From the NCBI GenBank assembly GCA_016717285.1, contig JADKFU010000002.1, forward strand, positions 186,001 to 250,000: 64,000 nucleotides of DNA, in the 5' to 3' direction. Shown here in pieces: positions 17,176 to 26,981 of the stretch; the first letter of the stretch is position 1; each line of letters begins with the position of its first letter. Position numbers and translations under genes: made by a program. The stretch comes from Chitinophagaceae bacterium (GTDB lineage Bacteria; Bacteroidota; Bacteroidia; Chitinophagales; UBA10324). Under the pieces are notes generated by a model. It worked only from the letters and a program-made list of their open reading frames with translations, did no database searches and was not told where the DNA came from.

Positions 17176-18705
17176 CTATAGTTGGTAAGTCAATATATCA
17201 CCAGTCATCTCTTTTGGTATATCAACTCCCATTATGCTAAGAATGGTTGGCGCAAGATCTGCAAGCTTACCATTCTTCAATTTCATTTTTAAAGAATTGT
17301 CAATTAGAAACAATGGAACCGGATTTAGTGTATGTGCTGTATTGGGACTGCCATCCGCGTTGATCATGTAATCAGCATTGCCATGATCGGCAGTCAGCAA
17401 TACAGCATAGTCCATTGCAAGTGCGGTTTCCAACACTTCTTTTACACACTGATCGACGGTTTCCACCGCCTTTTTTACAGCAGCCATCACGCCGGTGTGC
17501 CCCACCATATCAGCATTGGCAAAATTGATACATACGAAATGGGGTTGCAGCTCTTTCAATTTCTCGATCAGCAGATTTTTTACTTCAATGGCACTCATCT
17601 CGGGTTGTAAATCGTAAGTAGCAACTTTTGGAGAAGGAATCATGAAGCGGTATTCGCCTTTAAACGGTTCTTCTCTTCCTCCATTGAAAAAGAAAGTAAC
17701 ATGCGGATATTTCTCTGTTTCCGCCATGCGGATTTGGCTAAGTCCTTTTTCCGACAGCGTTTCTCCCAGCGTATGATTCAGGTTGTCGTTTGAAAATATA
17801 AAGCCCACCTTTTCGAAAGTCTGGTCATAAATGGTCATGGTGGTGAAGCGAAGCGAAAGCTTTCTCATTTCAAATTCCGGAAAATCTTCCTGTGTAAGAG
17901 CGCGCGTAATTTCACGACAACGATCTGTTCTGAAGTTGAAACAAATTACTGCGTCACCTTCTTTAATGGTGGCAAGCGGCTCACCCGTTGAATTTACTTT
18001 AATGATGGGCTTGATGAATTCATCCGTTATGTTTTCCTGGTAAGATTTATTTATACTCTCTGAAATATTTATTGATTTCTCACCTATACCTTTAACCAAT
18101 GCATCATAAGCGATCTTCACACGCGCCCAACGGTTGTCGCGATCCATTGCATAATATCTCCCTGTGACAGAAGCAATCTGTCCAACGCTTTTATCAAGAT
18201 GATGCTGCAATGCAGCCAAGAAGCCCAGTCCGCTTTGCGGATCAGTATCACGACCATCAGTAAATGCATGAATATATACTTCCTCAAGTCCTTGCTCCTT
18301 TGCAGCATCGCACAATGCCATCAGGTGATTAATGTGTGAATGCACACCACCATCAGAAACGAGACCCAAAAGGTGAAGCGGTTTGCTATTTGTTTTCGCG
18401 TAGCTGATCATCTCCAGCAATGCTGGATTGTTGTGTAATTCTTTGTGTTCAATCGATTTATTGATGCGCATCAGTTCCTGGTAAACTATCCGTCCGGCTC
18501 CGATATTCATATGACCTACTTCAGAGTTGCCCATTTGGCCATCAGGCAAACCCACGGCTTCCCCGCACGTGATCAACTCACAATGAGGGTATTTCGCATA
18601 CAGATTTTTTACGAAAGGAACATTTGCCTGGTATATTGCATCACTCGCCGGATGAGCACCGTGGCCCCAACCATCCATTATCATCAAAATCATTTTCTTA
18701 TTCAT
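17176..18705 (-). CDS. gpmI: 2,3-bisphosphoglycerate-independent phosphoglycerate mutase
   Basis: It interconverts 3- and 2-phosphoglycerate in glycolysis using two Mn ions. The alkaline-phosphatase fold is evident: DGWG (11-14), catalytic Ser61 in GQMGNSEVGH, then HAFTDGRDTDP and the metal motif LLTADHGNADYM near the C-terminus. The ATG at 18705 gives 509 residues, the family length. The longer frame from 18795 adds 30 residues not expected in the family. Confidence 0.97.
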   Translation of the reverse strand: MNKKMILMIMDGWGHGAHPASDAIYQANVPFVKNLYAKYPHCELITCGEAVGLPDGQMGNSEVGHMNIGAGRIVYQELMRINKSIEHKELHNNPALLEMISYAKTNSKPLHLLGLVSDGGVHSHINHLMALCDAAKEQGLEEVYIHAFTDGRDTDPQSGLGFLAALQHHLDKSVGQIASVTGRYYAMDRDNRWARVKIAYDALVKGIGEKSINISESINKSYQENITDEFIKPIIKVNSTGEPLATIKEGDAVICFNFRTDRCREITRALTQEDFPEFEMRKLSLRFTTMTIYDQTFEKVGFIFSNDNLNHTLGETLSEKGLSQIRMAETEKYPHVTFFFNGGREEPFKGEYRFMIPSPKVATYDLQPEMSAIEVKNLLIEKLKELQPHFVCINFANADMVGHTGVMAAVKKAVETVDQCVKEVLETALAMDYAVLLTADHGNADYMINADGSPNTAHTLNPVPLFLIDNSLKMKLKNGKLADLAPTILSIMGVDIPKEMTGDILTYQL

Positions 18706-18826
18706 AGAAAAGCTTGTTGAACCCTTAAGTTTCGCGATAAATTTACAACACAATACATGAAGCAGTATATTGGCTCTATTATTAAAGCCAGCCATTCGGG
18801 CATCAAAAGAGCATTCAAAAGTTTAC

Positions 18827-18834
18827 TATCTTCG
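18827..18834 (+). promoter_or_regulatory. Candidate -7 element (TATCTTCG) of the DUF4783-nadC operon
   Basis: It is one base off TAnnTTTG and identical to the sequence before metK. Initiation 5-7 bases downstream would place the 27-codon leader ORF at the very 5' end of the transcript. Confidence 0.4.
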
Positions 18835-18840
18835 TTTCCA

Positions 18841-18924
18841 ATGAAGAACGATAATCCTGATCAACAACCGGAGATAATGGTGTTGGCAGTGTTTTTGTTA
18901 ACAATTTGTAAAATTAATTTGTAA
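18841..18924 (+). CDS. Possible 27-residue leader peptide overlapping the DUF4783 start
   Basis: A short frame starts with ATG at 18841 and its TAA stop overlaps the ATG of the DUF4783 gene (TAATG). The peptide is hydrophilic for 11 residues and then hydrophobic (IMVLAVFLLTI), like a single membrane helix. The overlap suggests translational coupling. Nothing homologous is known to me, and such a short frame could occur by chance. Confidence 0.3.
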   Translation: MKNDNPDQQPEIMVLAVFLLTICKINL

Positions 18925-19325
18925 TGAAATTACCTTCCCATAAAGGTTTTTTACTTTTTATACTGCTTTCTTTTCCGGTTATTGTTTTTTCCAACATTGA
19001 TATCGTTGATAATATTGCCAATGCAATAAGAAGCGGGAATTCAAAAGAAGTTGCCAGGTATTTTGATTCAAATGTTGAAATCACCATCCTTGATAAGGAA
19101 TCAGTCTATAGCAAAGTGCAGGCTGAAATGGTATTACGCGATTTTTTCTCCAAAAATCCAGTGCAGTCCTTTGAAGTAGTGCACAGGGGAAATTCCGGTG
19201 AAGGTTCATCTTACGGGATTGGTCCGTTAAAGTCCACCACGCAGTCTTTCAGAGTTTATTTTTATGTTAAGCAGAAAGGTACTACCTCTACTATTCAGGA
19301 AATGAGATTCGAAAAGCAACACTAG
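18924..19325 (+). CDS. DUF4783 family exported protein
   Basis: This 133-residue protein has a signal peptide (about 1-23) followed by an NTF2-like DUF4783 fold, with ITILDKESVYSKVQAEMVLRD-type spacing and a conserved MRFEKQ end. The family is largely restricted to Bacteroidota and its function is unknown. Its TAG stop overlaps the GTG start of nadC by one base, so the two genes form an operon. Confidence 0.85.
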   Translation: MKLPSHKGFLLFILLSFPVIVFSNIDIVDNIANAIRSGNSKEVARYFDSNVEITILDKESVYSKVQAEMVLRDFFSKNPVQSFEVVHRGNSGEGSSYGIGPLKSTTQSFRVYFYVKQKGTTSTIQEMRFEKQH

Positions 19326-20164
19326 TGTATTGGCGAAATTTTATACAAGCTGCGCTTGAAGAAGATGTCAGAGAAGGCGATCATACTTCCCTTTCGTGTA
19401 TAAGCGATTCAGCCAAAGGCAACGCACAGTTGCATATCAAAGACAACGGCATTTTAGCGGGAGTTGAATTGGCGCAAAAAATATTTCAGTATCTGGATCC
19501 GACGATTCAAATGAAGATACACATCAATGATGGCGCTACCATTAATAAGGGCCAAATTGCATTCGAAATTTCCGGTAACGCTCGTTCGATTTTAACAGGC
19601 GAGCGATTAGCGCTCAATTGTATGCAGCGTATGAGCGGTATTGCAACACTTACTAATGAGTATGTAAGAAAAGTGGAGGGTTATAACACTGTTATTCTCG
19701 ATACAAGGAAGACTACACCACTCTTCCGCACTGCAGAAAAATGGGCAGTGAAGATCGGCGGAGGACACAACCACCGGTTCGGTTTGTTCGACATGATTTT
19801 GATTAAAGACAATCACATCGATTATGCCGGTGGAATTGTACAGGCAATTGAAGCGGTAAAAAGATACCAGGACGAAAAGAATCTAAAACTGAAAGTGGAA
19901 ATAGAAGCCAGGTCCATTGAAGATGTTGAACTGATCCTCAAATCCGGTTATGTAAATCGTATTATGCTGGATAATTTTTCATTGTCAGACACAAGCCGTG
20001 CAGTTGCAATAATTAATAACACAGTGGAAACTGAGGCTTCAGGTGGCGTTACACTGGAAACAGTGCGTGATATTGCATCAACAGGTGTTAATTATATCTC
20101 AGTAGGAGCCTTAACACATTCCTATCGTAGCCTTGATCTCAGTTTAAAAGCTAAACTACTTTAG
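19325..20164 (+). CDS. nadC: Quinolinate phosphoribosyltransferase (nicotinate-nucleotide pyrophosphorylase)
   Basis: It converts quinolinate and PRPP to nicotinate mononucleotide in NAD synthesis. The 279-residue protein has the type II PRTase hallmarks: EDVREGDHTS, ALNCMQRMSGIAT, DTRKTTPLFR, KDNHI and the IMLDNF and YISVGALTHS phosphate-binding segments. The start is GTG, set by the one-base overlap with DUF4783. nadA and nadB are not in the window. Confidence 0.96.
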   Translation: MYWRNFIQAALEEDVREGDHTSLSCISDSAKGNAQLHIKDNGILAGVELAQKIFQYLDPTIQMKIHINDGATINKGQIAFEISGNARSILTGERLALNCMQRMSGIATLTNEYVRKVEGYNTVILDTRKTTPLFRTAEKWAVKIGGGHNHRFGLFDMILIKDNHIDYAGGIVQAIEAVKRYQDEKNLKLKVEIEARSIEDVELILKSGYVNRIMLDNFSLSDTSRAVAIINNTVETEASGGVTLETVRDIASTGVNYISVGALTHSYRSLDLSLKAKLL

Positions 20165-20174
20165 CAGATATAGG

Positions 20175-20194
20175 CATCAATAAGGCTATTGATG
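20175..20194. terminator. Hairpin between nadC and the sulfatase gene
   Basis: A perfect 8-bp stem (CATCAATA/TATTGATG) with a 4-base loop lies 10 bp after the nadC stop, between convergent genes. No T run follows, so its role as a terminator is uncertain. Confidence 0.4.
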
Positions 20195-20293
20195 TATGGA
20201 ATATTCACTGAGCATAAACAATTTAAGCATACTGCACAGGAAAGGATTTCAGCGTGCGTAAGAAGATAGCCTATAAATGGATTCTACTATATT

Positions 20294-22201
20294 TTATTCC
20301 CGAACATACTTTAACCTTTTCTGTTCATTGCCTGCATTGATAGAAATAACATACATCCCTGTCGGCCAGTCCATCGTTTGCAACAGAATCGTTCGCTCTT
20401 CTCCCAACCGGAAAGATTTATAATATATGATCCTGCCTGTGATGTCAGTAATAGTTACTTCTGTTTGCAGAGTATAAACATATGACCAGTTAATGTTTAG
20501 CAGATCATTTCCGGGATTTGGAAAAACAGTTGCATATAACACTCCTGATTCAGTTTCTTCATCGCCTTCGGTTTCTATTCCGTTGTACAATTCACAATTG
20601 ATTATGGTATCTACCAAAATGGTATCTCCATAAAACTTGCGCATTGAATCCAGCTTTAAACGATAAACCTGAATCAAGGCCTGATAAGAAGGAACATTGA
20701 TTTTATTATAAGTTTCCAATGAATCGTTGATGAGATCATAAAACTCTTCCACAACATTGTCACAGGAATTAAAAACATACTTGTAATCAAATGAGCGAAC
20801 TGCATGAAGGGTTGGCGTACATTCTTCCTTATTGTAAAATTCATACATGAATTGCTTGCGTTGTTTTACTCCGGTAGTAATGTCATGAATGGACCATCCA
20901 TCCATTTGTGCAGGATTATTAAAGCCTGCAGCATCAATAAGCGTAGGTGCGATATCAATATTCATTACCATCTCATCAGTAATTTTTGTGTTTGGGGCAT
21001 ACCAAGCCGGATATCTGATAAACATGGGCAACCGCAATGATTCATCCTGCGGAATTTGTTTGCCACGCAAAAGGTGCTCGCCTTTCAACAATCCATTGTC
21101 ACTGGTGTATATGATTAACGTGCTGTCGAGTTTACCCTGATTTTCCAACTTGGTTAAGATTACTCCAACGCTCCAATCAATACCAGCCAGTAACTGATAG
21201 TATTTAAGCCATTCGTACGCAAGCGTATCCGTATTGTTTATGAACGCATGGCAATCATACAGGTAACTGGGAAATGCCTCTGTGTATGGATAAAAGTCAT
21301 CAGGAAACGGCATCGTATCCGTAAGAAACAGGGTTGTATCATCAGGCCTTGGGTCTAAAGGCACATGAGGGGCTTTGTGAAAAAGGAATAGACAAAATGG
21401 TTTATCATCGGGCACTGAGCTCAAAAAATCTTTCGCTCCATTGGTGAAAACATTGGTTTTGTGTCCGGGAATAAATGTTGGACCTGTTGGTGTGTCATAA
21501 ATTACATTGGTATAAGGATCACTTGCTGATTGAAGCCAGTAATCATAACCCGGAATGGGCCATTTATCAAAACCATATTTCCCCACCAGACCAACATAAT
21601 AACCTGAATCATGTAATATTTCTGCAACTGTTGGCAATAGTAATGTATCAATAACAGCATTGCCAAATACACCATGGTGATGAGGATATGTTCCGGTGAC
21701 AAGTGAGGCACGGCTGGGTGAACAAAGGGACAATGCTGGAAAACAGTACTTGAAATTGGCACCTTCTTCTGCTATACTGTTAATATTGGGTGAAGGAAAA
21801 AAATCAGGGCCGCCGTTTACGGTATAATTATCATAACGTCCGTCATCAGCCATGATCACCAGCAGATTGGGTCTTCCAATTGTAAGTATTTTTTCACCAG
21901 CCGACCAGGTTTCCACACCATTTACTGAACCTGTTTTTACTTCAAACTCGTAATGTGTTTTGGGTCGGAGATTTGGAATCTTGAAAGTGGATATCGTCCC
22001 GGTAGAAACAGTGATCCAATCCGAAGTTCCATCCAACCGGTAACGTATCGCTTCATTGTTATCATTACATCCCTGCCAGGTTACAGTCGCAGAAGATGGA
22101 CCGATAGCTGAAACCTGTGAAATGCTTTGTGCATACAAACCGGAGGATAGAAAGCAACAAAGCAAAAGCAAAATGGATAATGTGTAATGGTAGAATTTCA
22201 T
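20294..22201 (-). CDS. Secreted sulfatase with N-terminal FN3 and T9SS sorting tail
   Basis: This 635-residue protein has a signal peptide (1-24), a fibronectin type III domain (about 26-108), a formylglycine-dependent sulfatase domain (about 110-490) and a T9SS C-terminal domain (about 555-635, starting VFPNPGNDLL). The modification motif CSPSR has Cys160; metal-binding DD is at 119-120, and later GKYGFDKW and YTSDNGLLKGEH fit the family. Likely substrates are sulfated polysaccharides. No sulfatase-maturing enzyme, SusC/D pair or other glycan gene is adjacent, so the substrate is open. Confidence 0.92.
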   Translation of the reverse strand: MKFYHYTLSILLLLCCFLSSGLYAQSISQVSAIGPSSATVTWQGCNDNNEAIRYRLDGTSDWITVSTGTISTFKIPNLRPKTHYEFEVKTGSVNGVETWSAGEKILTIGRPNLLVIMADDGRYDNYTVNGGPDFFPSPNINSIAEEGANFKYCFPALSLCSPSRASLVTGTYPHHHGVFGNAVIDTLLLPTVAEILHDSGYYVGLVGKYGFDKWPIPGYDYWLQSASDPYTNVIYDTPTGPTFIPGHKTNVFTNGAKDFLSSVPDDKPFCLFLFHKAPHVPLDPRPDDTTLFLTDTMPFPDDFYPYTEAFPSYLYDCHAFINNTDTLAYEWLKYYQLLAGIDWSVGVILTKLENQGKLDSTLIIYTSDNGLLKGEHLLRGKQIPQDESLRLPMFIRYPAWYAPNTKITDEMVMNIDIAPTLIDAAGFNNPAQMDGWSIHDITTGVKQRKQFMYEFYNKEECTPTLHAVRSFDYKYVFNSCDNVVEEFYDLINDSLETYNKINVPSYQALIQVYRLKLDSMRKFYGDTILVDTIINCELYNGIETEGDEETESGVLYATVFPNPGNDLLNINWSYVYTLQTEVTITDITGRIIYYKSFRLGEERTILLQTMDWPTGMYVISINAGNEQKRLKYVRE

Positions 22202-22236
22202 ATGCGTGTGGAATGGCGATTTGAAATGAAAGTGGG

Positions 22237-22244
22237 CAAAAATA
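22237..22244 (-). promoter_or_regulatory. Candidate -7 element (TATTTTTG) for the sulfatase gene
   Basis: It matches TAnnTTTG 35 bp upstream of the sulfatase ATG. No TTG is seen at the usual -33 spacing. Confidence 0.4.
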
Positions 22245-22433
22245 GAAATTAATAAGTGAATGAAATGTTAATCCATTAGAAAGAATCTATCCTCTATATG
22301 TCAGCATCAAAGCGGAAGTGATTGATTATTTATTTGTGGAAAAAATGAACGGTTACACTATTCCGTTTCAATTAACTTTGATGTGATATTTGAAAGAAGG
22401 TTGTAATTCATTCACTTTTCAATTTTTCAATTC

Positions 22434-22766
22434 GTGTCAAATAAAAATAAGCACCTTAAAGGCGTTGTGTTTTCCACTGATCCGGGATATCAGTATCAGC
22501 AGCAAGAAGTAGAAACCTCAAGAACTTTACCAGGTAAGCAACAAAACCTTAGCATACGAATTGAAAAAAATCACCGGGGCGGTAAAACGGTAACAGTGGT
22601 GGATGGATTTATTGGTTCCACGCAGGATCTTGAGGAGCTTGGTCAAGTGCTGAAAAAGAAATGCGGAGTGGGTGGCAGTGCCAAGGATGGATTAATCCTG
22701 ATACAGGGAGCACAAAAGGAAAGAGTGGTAAAGATGTTATTGGAAATGGGATACAAAGCAAAGTAA
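22434..22766 (+). CDS. yciH: SUI1/eIF1-like translation factor (YciH family)
   Basis: This 110-residue protein has a variable N-terminus and a SUI1 domain (about 38-108) with IRIEKNHRGGKTVTVVDGF and KKKCGVGGSAKDG, then ILIQGAQKERV. The family resembles eukaryotic eIF1 and is thought to affect start-codon selection; its bacterial role is not settled. It starts with GTG. It lies upstream of dnaE on the same strand with a 114-bp gap. Confidence 0.9.
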   Translation: MSNKNKHLKGVVFSTDPGYQYQQQEVETSRTLPGKQQNLSIRIEKNHRGGKTVTVVDGFIGSTQDLEELGQVLKKKCGVGGSAKDGLILIQGAQKERVVKMLLEMGYKAK

Positions 22767-22880
22767 CTGTACCTGATGGAATGCAATTGATCAGCAAAGT
22801 TTTTTTTGTTCCTGCAGTAAGGATGGCAATATTATTACTTTATATGATACAGATTTTATGAATTAAAAAACGAATAGAGC

Positions 22881-25800
22881 ATGCCTGATTTTTGTCATTT
22901 ACACAGTCACACACAATACTCACTGCTCGACGGAGCTGCTGATATTTCTTCGTTAATGGATAAAGCCGTTAAAGAGGAGATGAAAGCCATTGCGATCACC
23001 GATCATGGTAACATGTTCGGTGTATTTCAATTTGTAAAAGAAGCGCACAAAAAAAATATACTTCCGATTGTAGGTTGCGAGTTTTATATAGTGCCAGACC
23101 GTTTTAAAAAGGAACTGATTGCAGGTTTTGGAAATGATGAAGATGGAACACGTGGAAAAAAATCGTTTCACCAGGTTTTGCTTGCGAAAAATGAAACCGG
23201 CTATAAAAACCTGATGAAGCTTTGTTCACTCGGATTTATTGACGGTTATTACTACAATCCAAGAATTGATTTTGAACTGATAAAGCAACACAGTGAAGGG
23301 GTGATTGCCACCAGTTGTTGCCTTGCAGGAATTATTCCGCAACACATTCTTTATAAATCAGAAGCTGAAGCAGAAGCGATTTTAAAAGAATGGTTAGATG
23401 TTTTTGGTGAAGATTACTACATCGAACTGCAACGCCATGGAATTCCTGAACAGGACAAAGTAAACCAGGTGCTCATCAGGTTTGCCAGAAAATACAATGT
23501 GAAAGTTATCGCAACCAATGATTCACATTATGTAAATCAGGAAGATTCAGAAGCACAGGATATTCTGCTATGCCTGCAAACCAACAAAGCATTTGATGAT
23601 CCTGGAAGAATGCGGTTTTCTAACAACCAGTTTTTCTTTAAAACAAAAGCGCAGATGGAAGAGCGCTTCATTGATATTCCTGAAGCACTTGACAATACCA
23701 TGGAAGTGGTTTCGAAAATTGAACCGCTCGACCTGAAGAAAAAGATCCTGCTGCCCTTTTTTCCATTGCCTGCTGGTTATACTTCCAACCAGCAATACCT
23801 TGAACACCTTACCTGGCAAGGAGCAAAAGTACGGTATGATGATATCTCAGTAGCTGTTCGTGAAAGGTTGCAATATGAATTAAGCATTATTGAAAAAACA
23901 GGATTCTCAGGATATTTTTTGATTGTTCAGGATTTCATCAACGAAGCAAAAAAGTTAGGCGTTTGGGTGGGTCCGGGACGTGGTTCAGCGGCCGGTTCAG
24001 CAGTCGCTTATTGCATCGGCATTACGAATGTTGATCCGTTGCAATACAATTTGTTGTTCGAGCGCTTTCTTAATCCGGAACGTGTTTCAATGCCTGATAT
24101 GGACATTGACTTTGATGACGCCGGCAGACAACGCGTGATTGATTATGTGGTGCAAAAATATGGGCAAAACCAGGTTGCGCAGATCATCACCTTTGGAACG
24201 ATGGGTCCCAAAACGGGAATACGTGATGTGGCAAGAGTATTGGGTTTGCCATTGGCAGAATCAAACCGTATTGCCAAGCTGATTCCGGAAATGCCAGGCA
24301 TGAGTTTTAAGCGTGCTTACAGCGAAGTGAAAGAGCTTGCGGCATTGCGTAACAGTCCTGATGCGCTGATAAAAAAAACAATTCGTATTGCAGAAACCCT
24401 CGAAGGTTGTACGAGGCACCATGGCATTCATGCAGCCGGTGTCATCATTGCTCCAAGCGATATACGAGATCACATTCCTGTTATTTCTCCAAAGGATTCA
24501 ACCTTGCTTGTTACGCAGTATGAAGGCAAGTTAATTGAAGATGCCGGTCTGCTGAAGATGGATTTTCTGGGATTGAAAACCCTTTCTATTCTGAAAGATG
24601 CACTGGCAGATATTGAGAAAAATCACAGCATCCAAATTGACCTTGATAAGATTCCGTATGATGACTTAAAAACGTATGAGTTGTTTCAACGTGGTGACAC
24701 AGTTGGTATTTTTCAGTTTGAATCGCCTGGTATGCGTAAGTACCTGCGGGAATTAAAACCAACACATATAGAAGATCTGATTGCGATGAATGCTTTATAT
24801 CGTCCTGGCCCTATGAATTATATTCCTGACTATATCGACCGGAAGCACGGACGCAAGAAAGTTTCTTACCCGCATCCATTGCTCGAAGAAGTGTTGAAGC
24901 CCACCAATGGCATCATGGTATACCAGGAGCAGATTATGCAGGCGGCGCAAATCATGGCCGGATATACGTTGGGTGCAGCAGATTTGCTTCGCAGAGCGAT
25001 GGGTAAAAAGGACATGAAGGAAATGCAAAAGCAACGGGCCATTTTTGTGGAAGGCGCGAAGAAAAAAGGAATCGAAGGCAAATCAGCGGAAGAAGTATTT
25101 ACCATCATGGAAAAATTTGCAGAATATGGTTTCAACCGTTCCCACTCTGCCGGCTATGCAATAATTGCTTATCAGACTGCCTATCTGAAGGCCAACTATC
25201 CACCGGAATTTATGGCCGCTACGTTGTCTAATTACATGGGTTCAACAGAAGACACCCAATATTACCTGAATGAAACAAAGCGTTTTCATATCCCGACACT
25301 TGGCCCTGATATTAACGAAAGTGAACTGAAGTTTACTGCAAATAAAAAAGGGGAGATTCGGTTTTCATTGTCTGCCATTAAAGGCGTTGGCGAAGCAGCG
25401 GTTATTGCAATCGTTGCAGAAAGGGAAAATAAAGGCGCCTATAAAAATTTGTTTGACCTCACCAAAAGGGTCAGTTCGCGTTCGCTGAATAAGAAAGCGG
25501 CTGAAAGTTTAGCGGCTGCCGGAGCATTCGATTGCTTTGAAGGAACACATCGTGCCCAGTATTTTGCTACGCTTCCGGGAGAAACCATTTCTGCAATAGA
25601 AAAGACGATTAAAAATGCAACCGCTGACCAGGCGAGAGCTAATGTGAAAATGCAAACACTTTTCGGGGAGGTTGCGCATGAAGAAATGCGGAATCCGGTA
25701 CTTCCGCAGACGGAACAATGGCCTGCATTGGTGAAGCTCAAACGTGAAAAAGAAGTAACCGGCGTTTATTTATCAGGACATCCGCTGGAAGACTACAAGA

Positions 25801-26360
25801 TGGAGATGAATAATTTTTGTACCAGCACCGTTGCTGATCTCGAGAATTATAAAAATCAGGAGGCCGCAATAGCAGGAATAATCACTACCGTGGAGCATAG
25901 GGTAAGCAAAAACGGGAAACCATTCGCCACGTTCAGCATTGAGGATTTTACCGGAGCCACAGAGCTTGTTTTATTTGGTGAAGAATACCTGAAGCTGAAA
26001 CATTTTCTTGTTGAAGGAACTATGCTTTTCGTGAAGGGAAAATACCAGCTTCGTTACAATTCAGAAGACCGGTATGAACTTAAAATTTCATCCATCCAGT
26101 TGCTTCAGGATATCAGAGAACGGTTGACTAAAAGGGTGACATTGAATATCTCACTCAATGATGTGAATGACCAGCTGATTTTGAAAATTGAAGAATTATT
26201 TACCAAATACAAAGGCAACTTTCCGGTAGCGATTCAGGTTAATGATAAATCTGATAATTTCTCACTCAATTTCAATGCTCAGAAAGCAACCGTAAATCTC
26301 AGTGAAGAATTTATGCATATGGTAGACGAATTTCCTGAGGTGGAATTGAAGCTGAATTGA
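22881..26360 (+). CDS. dnaE: DNA polymerase III alpha subunit
   Basis: This is the 1159-residue replicative polymerase. The N-terminal PHP domain starts with HLHSHTQYSLLDGA and ITDHGNMFGVFQF. The polymerase core has GPGRGSAAGSAVAYCIGIT, the catalytic acidic pair in MPDMDIDFDD, and later the EGCTRHHGIHAAGVIIAP and FGFNRSHSAGYA-type segments. Helix-hairpin-helix and OB-fold regions fill about 800-1080 (EAAIAGIITTVEHRVSKNGK), and the C-terminal tail is short. It is complete, with the length usual for DnaE rather than PolC. Confidence 0.97.
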   Translation: MPDFCHLHSHTQYSLLDGAADISSLMDKAVKEEMKAIAITDHGNMFGVFQFVKEAHKKNILPIVGCEFYIVPDRFKKELIAGFGNDEDGTRGKKSFHQVLLAKNETGYKNLMKLCSLGFIDGYYYNPRIDFELIKQHSEGVIATSCCLAGIIPQHILYKSEAEAEAILKEWLDVFGEDYYIELQRHGIPEQDKVNQVLIRFARKYNVKVIATNDSHYVNQEDSEAQDILLCLQTNKAFDDPGRMRFSNNQFFFKTKAQMEERFIDIPEALDNTMEVVSKIEPLDLKKKILLPFFPLPAGYTSNQQYLEHLTWQGAKVRYDDISVAVRERLQYELSIIEKTGFSGYFLIVQDFINEAKKLGVWVGPGRGSAAGSAVAYCIGITNVDPLQYNLLFERFLNPERVSMPDMDIDFDDAGRQRVIDYVVQKYGQNQVAQIITFGTMGPKTGIRDVARVLGLPLAESNRIAKLIPEMPGMSFKRAYSEVKELAALRNSPDALIKKTIRIAETLEGCTRHHGIHAAGVIIAPSDIRDHIPVISPKDSTLLVTQYEGKLIEDAGLLKMDFLGLKTLSILKDALADIEKNHSIQIDLDKIPYDDLKTYELFQRGDTVGIFQFESPGMRKYLRELKPTHIEDLIAMNALYRPGPMNYIPDYIDRKHGRKKVSYPHPLLEEVLKPTNGIMVYQEQIMQAAQIMAGYTLGAADLLRRAMGKKDMKEMQKQRAIFVEGAKKKGIEGKSAEEVFTIMEKFAEYGFNRSHSAGYAIIAYQTAYLKANYPPEFMAATLSNYMGSTEDTQYYLNETKRFHIPTLGPDINESELKFTANKKGEIRFSLSAIKGVGEAAVIAIVAERENKGAYKNLFDLTKRVSSRSLNKKAAESLAAAGAFDCFEGTHRAQYFATLPGETISAIEKTIKNATADQARANVKMQTLFGEVAHEEMRNPVLPQTEQWPALVKLKREKEVTGVYLSGHPLEDYKMEMNNFCTSTVADLENYKNQEAAIAGIITTVEHRVSKNGKPFATFSIEDFTGATELVLFGEEYLKLKHFLVEGTMLFVKGKYQLRYNSEDRYELKISSIQLLQDIRERLTKRVTLNISLNDVNDQLILKIEELFTKYKGNFPVAIQVNDKSDNFSLNFNAQKATVNLSEEFMHMVDEFPEVELKLN

Positions 26361-26446
26361 AAATTGCTCGCTCAAATCATTTACCGGAAATAAAAAATGG
26401 TTGCCGGAAATCTTACTTTACCGTCTCATATATTTAAATAACCATT

Positions 26447-26824
26447 GTGAAGAAAACTCCAGTAAAGAAAAAAACGCCGAAAAGCGGAAGTGCTGCTCCT
26501 CTTGTTAAACGTGAATCCAGGGAGAAGAAAAAAATCACTAAGTCTGCAGAACCACCTTCCTTTCAACCTGACCTTCTGAAACGGGACCTGATTCGTCAAA
26601 CCATCATCACCATTTTGTGGCGCAGGGAAGAAGCAACTATGGCAACTTTAATTACTGATTTGAAAAAGGAGATAGGCCATCACTTTGATGGTGATCTTGA
26701 ACTGTATGCCAACCAGGTTAAGAATGATTTAATTGGCTGGAAAATTATGGAGGAATCTCCGGGTAAGAGACCGGTTTGTTACCGGTTATCACAAAAGCTG
26801 GATAAGAGGGATGACAATGAATAA
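26447..26824 (+). CDS. Hypothetical basic protein with winged-helix-like C-terminus
   Basis: This 125-residue protein has a lysine-rich, probably disordered N-terminus (first 40 residues) and a compact C-terminal region (about 45-118) whose helix and strand pattern, ending in GKRPVCYRLSQKL, resembles a small winged helix. DNA or RNA binding is an inference from charge and predicted fold only. It starts with GTG and lies between dnaE and trxA. Confidence 0.55.
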   Translation: MKKTPVKKKTPKSGSAAPLVKRESREKKKITKSAEPPSFQPDLLKRDLIRQTIITILWRREEATMATLITDLKKEIGHHFDGDLELYANQVKNDLIGWKIMEESPGKRPVCYRLSQKLDKRDDNE

Positions 26825-26873
26825 AATTACTTACTCCTTGTGCTCAGGTTGTCAACAATCTGTAGCGGATGGG

Positions 26874-26901
26874 TTGCTTTCAAAACTTAAAGCTTAATTT
26901 T
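26874..26901 (+). promoter_or_regulatory. trxA promoter (TTG-N17-TAATTTTG)
   Basis: A TTG at 26874 is separated by 17 bases from TAATTTTG at 26894. This is a full match to the Bacteroidota -33/-7 consensus, leaving a leader of about 75 bases. Confidence 0.65.
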
Positions 26902-26981
26902 GACGCCTCCTTCAGGCAGGAACTTTTAATCAATCTGCTTGTTTAATTAGTTTATCGATTTTAAAAACTAAATAATCTACA

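Noticed and set aside
20294..22201. Polysaccharide utilisation locus around the sulfatase
   Set aside because: No SusC/SusD pair, glycoside hydrolase or sulfatase-maturing gene adjoins it.
22881..26360. Possible PolC rather than DnaE
   Set aside because: There is no embedded exonuclease domain, and the PHP-first layout with MPDMDIDFDD is DnaE.
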